From Streptomyces wuyuanensis (GTDB lineage: Bacteria > Actinomycetota > Actinomycetes > Streptomycetales > Streptomycetaceae): 64,000 bases of DNA. The stretch covers positions 96,863 to 160,862 of the forward strand of contig NZ_FNHI01000021.1 in NCBI RefSeq assembly GCF_900103455.1. The letters are read 5' to 3'. The notes beneath the pieces were generated by a model. It was not told the origin of the DNA, did no database searches, and saw only the letters and a list, made by a program, of their open reading frames with translations. Below, one piece after another: positions 61,514-64,000 of the stretch. Position 1 is the stretch's first letter. Each line of letters starts with the position of its first letter. A program made the translations under genes and the position numbers.

Positions 61514-62020
61514 CTATTCGCAGGCGACGCCATCACCGTCGCGGTCCAGGTGCCTACCGTAGCCGGCATCCCCAGTGCGGATCGGAGCGGCGCCAGCGGC
61601 GCGCACCTCGGTGCAGTTCGCGTAGTAGGCCGAACCGCCGGACCCACTGCCGTCGTCGCTGTCGTCCGCCGCGGGGGCCACCGTGACACGGATGGTCTTC
61701 GTCTTCGTCACAGTCGGCGCGGGTTCCGGTTCGGCCGTCACGGTCTTCGTGGCAGCCGGCGCCGGAGTGGCGGTCACCGTCGCGGTCACAGTTGCAGCGG
61801 GTGCCGCCTTCTTGCTCGCTGCGGTGTCGGTCTTCGTCTCGCCGTCAGACCCGGCGACGATGCCTATGAAGAACACCATCAGCGCAGCCGGGATCAAGAT
61901 CCGCTTGCGTGCCCACTTCGGGCGCTCCGGCTGCGGAGTCGGCGGCACGTACGGGCTGGGGCCCCCACTGGCGGGCGGCTGACCCCAAGGTGGTGGCTGC
62001 GAAGGCGGATTGTGCGACAT
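61514..62020 (-). CDS. membrane protein with C-terminal Excalibur domain (168 aa)
   Basis: Pro/Gln/Ser-rich N-terminus, one membrane helix (ILIPAALMVFFIGIVAG), an Ala/Thr/Val-rich stalk with repeats of TVTAT, and a C-terminal Excalibur domain YYANCTEVRAAGAAP and RDGDGVACE, which binds Ca2+ outside. The ATG at 62020 has a GGGGGG-like site. The gene lies in the presumed island. Confidence 0.87.
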   Translation of the reverse strand: MSHNPPSQPPPWGQPPASGGPSPYVPPTPQPERPKWARKRILIPAALMVFFIGIVAGSDGETKTDTAASKKAAPAATVTATVTATPAPAATKTVTAEPEPAPTVTKTKTIRVTVAPAADDSDDGSGSGGSAYYANCTEVRAAGAAPIRTGDAGYGRHLDRDGDGVACE

Positions 62021-62563
62021 GGATCCCCCCAAGGGAAGGCGACGAAGGGAGCTAACCGTAGGGGACACGCTGTTGCTTACTGGGCAGTTTCGCCAGATAG
62101 GTGGTCCTCTCCAAGCACTTGCGACACCAGCTTTAGGAGTTCGATCTGGGACCGTTCCGGCTGCTGCTGCCTACTGATGCGGCGGCCGGACGAAGACGCT
62201 GGTGTGCGCCTCCGTCCGGCTCCGTTGATGTCAGCCGTGGATGTCAGGAGCCTTCTGATCCGTAGCTCTAGCCGAGTCGGTCAGCGGCGGCCATACCGGT
62301 CGCTTCGCGGCCCTGGAGGGACGGTATCGGGCGGGGACGGTTACTGGCGTTGCGGTACGCAGCAGCTGTACCGCAACCAGACGGCACCGACCACCTGGGC
62401 GTGCAGGACGAACTGCATTGGCCCCACGCTTCTTTGCAAGTGCGCTGCACGCGTGACTCTTGATCAATTCTATGTGATCGTCGTGGTCTGTCCGAGCGGG
62501 GCTGACCTCCGCGCTCGGAATTTCGCAAGCGCGACGGTGTCGCGCGATCTGTTGGGGGAAGCC
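62021..62563. other. promoter region with perfect inverted repeat
   Basis: 540 bases between divergent genes, no gene supported. GTTGCGGTAC-N9-GTACCGCAAC (62349-62377) is a perfect 10-bp inverted repeat, probable operator or hairpin. A weaker 8-bp hairpin (GCCGGACG/CGTCCGGC) is at 62182-62217. Confidence 0.55.
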
Positions 62564-63100
62564 TTGTTCAGTTCCAAGTCCCGCACGTTCAAGTCCGCGT
62601 GCGCGCTTTCGCTTGCCGGTGCCACTCTGGCAACCATCGCCCCTACCGCCTCTGCTGCCGAGCAGCCTGCGCAGCGTCCCGCCAAGGTCGTTGCCACCGA
62701 CAGCAGGGGTGGCGCCTTCCTCGACCTCGCGTCTCAGGGCTACACCTACGAGGAAGCCGTTGAGGCCTTCAAGGACTCTGACGTCGTCACGGTCGTGCGA
62801 GGGGAGATCCCGGCCGAGGACCAGGCCGAGGGCCCCAAGAGGGTCGCACGAGGCGTCACCCTCGGCTGGTACGTCTACGTGAAGCTGAGCAAGTCCCAGG
62901 CCACCGCCATCAACTACGGTAGCGCCGCCACTGCGGCGGGCATCATCGGCGCGATCACCGGAGGAATCGGCGGTGCGGTCGCGGCCGGCGTCTACACTTA
63001 TATAGCCACCCTCGGAGCCGAAGGCATCGCCAAGTGCAAGAAGGGCGTCGAGATGAAGTTCAGCTACACGGGCAAGGCACGCGGCGTGAAGTGCTACTAA
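62564..63100 (+). CDS. secreted glycine-zipper protein with C-terminal Cys pair, bacteriocin-like (178 aa)
   Basis: TTG start with GGGGGAA upstream. Signal peptide ends about residue 31 (TASAA), then a moderately charged region ending PKRVARG (92-98), then a hydrophobic Gly/Ala run (about 119-150: NYGSAATAAGIIGAITGGIG and GGAVAAGVYTYIATLG) and a basic tail KCKKG...VKCY with cysteines at 158 and 177. A small secreted, possibly membrane-inserting protein. No family recognised. The next gene is a small two-TM protein, as in bacteriocin/immunity pairs. Confidence 0.7.
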   Translation: MFSSKSRTFKSACALSLAGATLATIAPTASAAEQPAQRPAKVVATDSRGGAFLDLASQGYTYEEAVEAFKDSDVVTVVRGEIPAEDQAEGPKRVARGVTLGWYVYVKLSKSQATAINYGSAATAAGIIGAITGGIGGAVAAGVYTYIATLGAEGIAKCKKGVEMKFSYTGKARGVKCY

Positions 63101-63116
63101 GGGGGTCAGGTCAAGG

Positions 63117-63311
63117 ATGAGTAGCCGCAGATCGACAACGATCGGGGCGTTGGTCGCGGTCTTCGCCTTCTTCCTTGGCTTGCTCATCCATGACCAGTTG
63201 AGCTCGCCAGGCGGTGACCTCGGCCAGGCGCTGATCATCTTCGCGCTTGTTGCTGTACCGGGCGCTCTCCTGGTCGCATGGCTGGCAGGCGCAGGGCGCC
63301 GGAATCGCTGA
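63117..63311 (+). CDS. small two-transmembrane protein, possible immunity partner (64 aa)
   Basis: Two hydrophobic segments (IGALVAVFAFFLGLLIH, IIFALVAVPGALLVAWLA) with basic ends. It starts 16 bases after the previous stop with AAGGA nearby, so it is likely co-transcribed with the glycine-zipper gene. Role inferred only from position. Confidence 0.65.
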   Translation: MSSRRSTTIGALVAVFAFFLGLLIHDQLSSPGGDLGQALIIFALVAVPGALLVAWLAGAGRRNR

Positions 63312-63721
63312 GCGCCGCTGGCCACGGGCGGGATCACTCGATCTTGAAACCGTCGTGGCAGCGTTGTCACCGTTGATTCAAATCCCACACCCATCGCACG
63401 TGAACGGCCTCTGACCACGCAAGACGGTCAGGGGCCGTTGTGCTGTGCGGTTCCCGCTCGGCTCCGTTGTTCCCCCCGGGTCCCCATGCGATCGGGCACG
63501 GTAGGGGCACGCGAGACCGCAAAACTGCGCGGCCGCGCCCGGGCACCTGAAGCCCTAGTTTGGAAGACGCCGTATGCGGATGGCGGCTGACCTGCCAAGC
63601 CCTTGACCTGGACGGGAGCGTGGTTGGTGCCGCTGTTCCCCTTGAGTCCCCGATACCTCCCGCTGGGGTCACGTCCGTTGGAGTGGTGTATCGACGGCCA
63701 CTCGGCGATCTCGTTTTGAGG
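63312..63721. other. gap with hairpin and degenerate tRNA-like sequence
   Basis: No supported gene. A 14-bp stem (AACGGCCTCTGACC / GGTCAGGGGCCGTT, 63403-63439) is a probable terminator for the two-gene operon. GATTCAAATCCCACACCC near 63374-63391 resembles a degraded tRNA T-arm and acceptor. The left end of the IS element should lie close to 63720, but its terminal repeat was not identified. Confidence 0.45.
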
Positions 63722-64000
63722 CTATGCGGTGAGTTCGGTGGGCAGGAGGGTGTCGTTGTTTTCTGACTCGATCGGGTGGAGTCGGGCCTTGGCCAGCAGG
63801 TCGCGGCCCATGTAGCGGCGGGCTTCGGTCCACTCGTCGTTCTGCTCGGCCAGGACCGCCCCGACCAGCCGGATGACGGCGGTGCGGTCGGGGAAGATGC
63901 CGACCACGTCTGTGCGGCGGCGGATCTCCTTGTTCAGCCGCTCCTGCGGGTTGTTCGACCAGATCTGTCGCCAGATCTCACGCGGGAAGGCCGTGAAGGC
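63722..64000 (-). mobile_element. IS256-family (mutator-type) transposase, C-terminal part
   Basis: The minus strand is open from the right edge of the window and reads FPREIWRQIWSNNPQERLN, then RRRTDVVGIFPDRTAVIRL and a stop at 63722. This is the C-terminal segment of IS256-type transposases (the IWSNNPxERLNKEI motif). Its N-terminal catalytic part lies outside the window. Supports a mobile-element-rich region here. Confidence 0.92.

Noticed and set aside
63560..63766. Short open frame before the transposase
   Set aside because: No motif, no ribosome site, and overlaps the transposase end in another strand.
1..64000. CRISPR array
   Set aside because: No set of regularly spaced identical repeats; only short direct or tandem repeats were seen.

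Overview
The window is GC-rich chromosomal DNA with strong G/C preference at codon third positions, frequent GTG/TTG starts and many ATGA/GTGA gene overlaps. The gene content (helix-turn-helix + DUF397 + anti-sigma-like ATPase trio, secreted prokaryotic phospholipase A2, secreted HNH nuclease, DUF2277, cobalamin-riboswitch ECF operon, lectin-tailed secreted metalloprotease) points to a Streptomyces or a very close actinomycete.

Layout. 1-3.5 kb: end of a KstR-like TetR regulator, a ferredoxin/aldehyde dehydrogenase pair and a divergent metallo-beta-lactamase-fold hydrolase, with a KstR-like palindrome between them. 3.8-10.2 kb: a cobalamin riboswitch followed by five overlapping genes encoding an ECF-type transporter plus two anchored extracellular proteins, one with the alpha/alpha-barrel repeats seen in eukaryotic cobalamin carriers. 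10.2-11 kb: a secreted lysozyme/transglycosylase-like protein behind a DevR/OsdR-like palindrome. 11-13.8 kb: a divergent FadA5-like thiolase and CYP125-like P450 with two further KstR-like sites, i.e. a second piece of a steroid side-chain degradation regulon. 14-18.9 kb: secreted serine hydrolase, anchored protein, metalloprotease with fibronectin and ricin-type domains, and a frameshifted lipoprotein gene.

19-36 kb: XRE/DUF397/ATPase regulatory trio, short-chain dehydrogenase, cytosolic beta-lactamase-like esterase, O-methyltransferase, an MhuD-like heme monooxygenase, a bacterial serpin, glutamate dehydrogenase, aldo-keto reductase, acetyltransferase, a drug exporter fused to a MarR-like domain, a peptidoglycan-binding protein, a HAD phosphatase, and a GDT1/UPF0016 Mn2+ exporter behind a yybP-ykoY riboswitch, next to an orphan FetB-like permease. 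36-47.5 kb: secreted HNH nuclease, PhoD-like phosphatase, FAD/NAD(P) protein, DoxX protein, Cu/Zn-SOD-like protein, DedA protein and small conserved genes. 47.5-51.3 kb: a three-subunit molybdenum hydroxylase of the PaoABC type. 51.4-60 kb: an ABM remnant, an orphan HicB-like protein, two zinc-ribbon/membrane proteins, tandem AraC paralogues, phospholipase A2 and a cupin.

60.1 kb to the right edge looks like the start of an integrated island. A 45-bp 3' half of a tRNA gene (anticodon loop to CCA, minus strand) sits at 60387-60431 and a truncated ESX/WXG-like gene ends on it. To its right lie accessory genes: a fused or frameshifted ORF, an Excalibur protein, a secreted glycine-zipper protein paired with a two-TM protein, and the 3' part of an IS256-family transposase. 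Gene calls are by eye from translated sequence and motifs; no database search was run.
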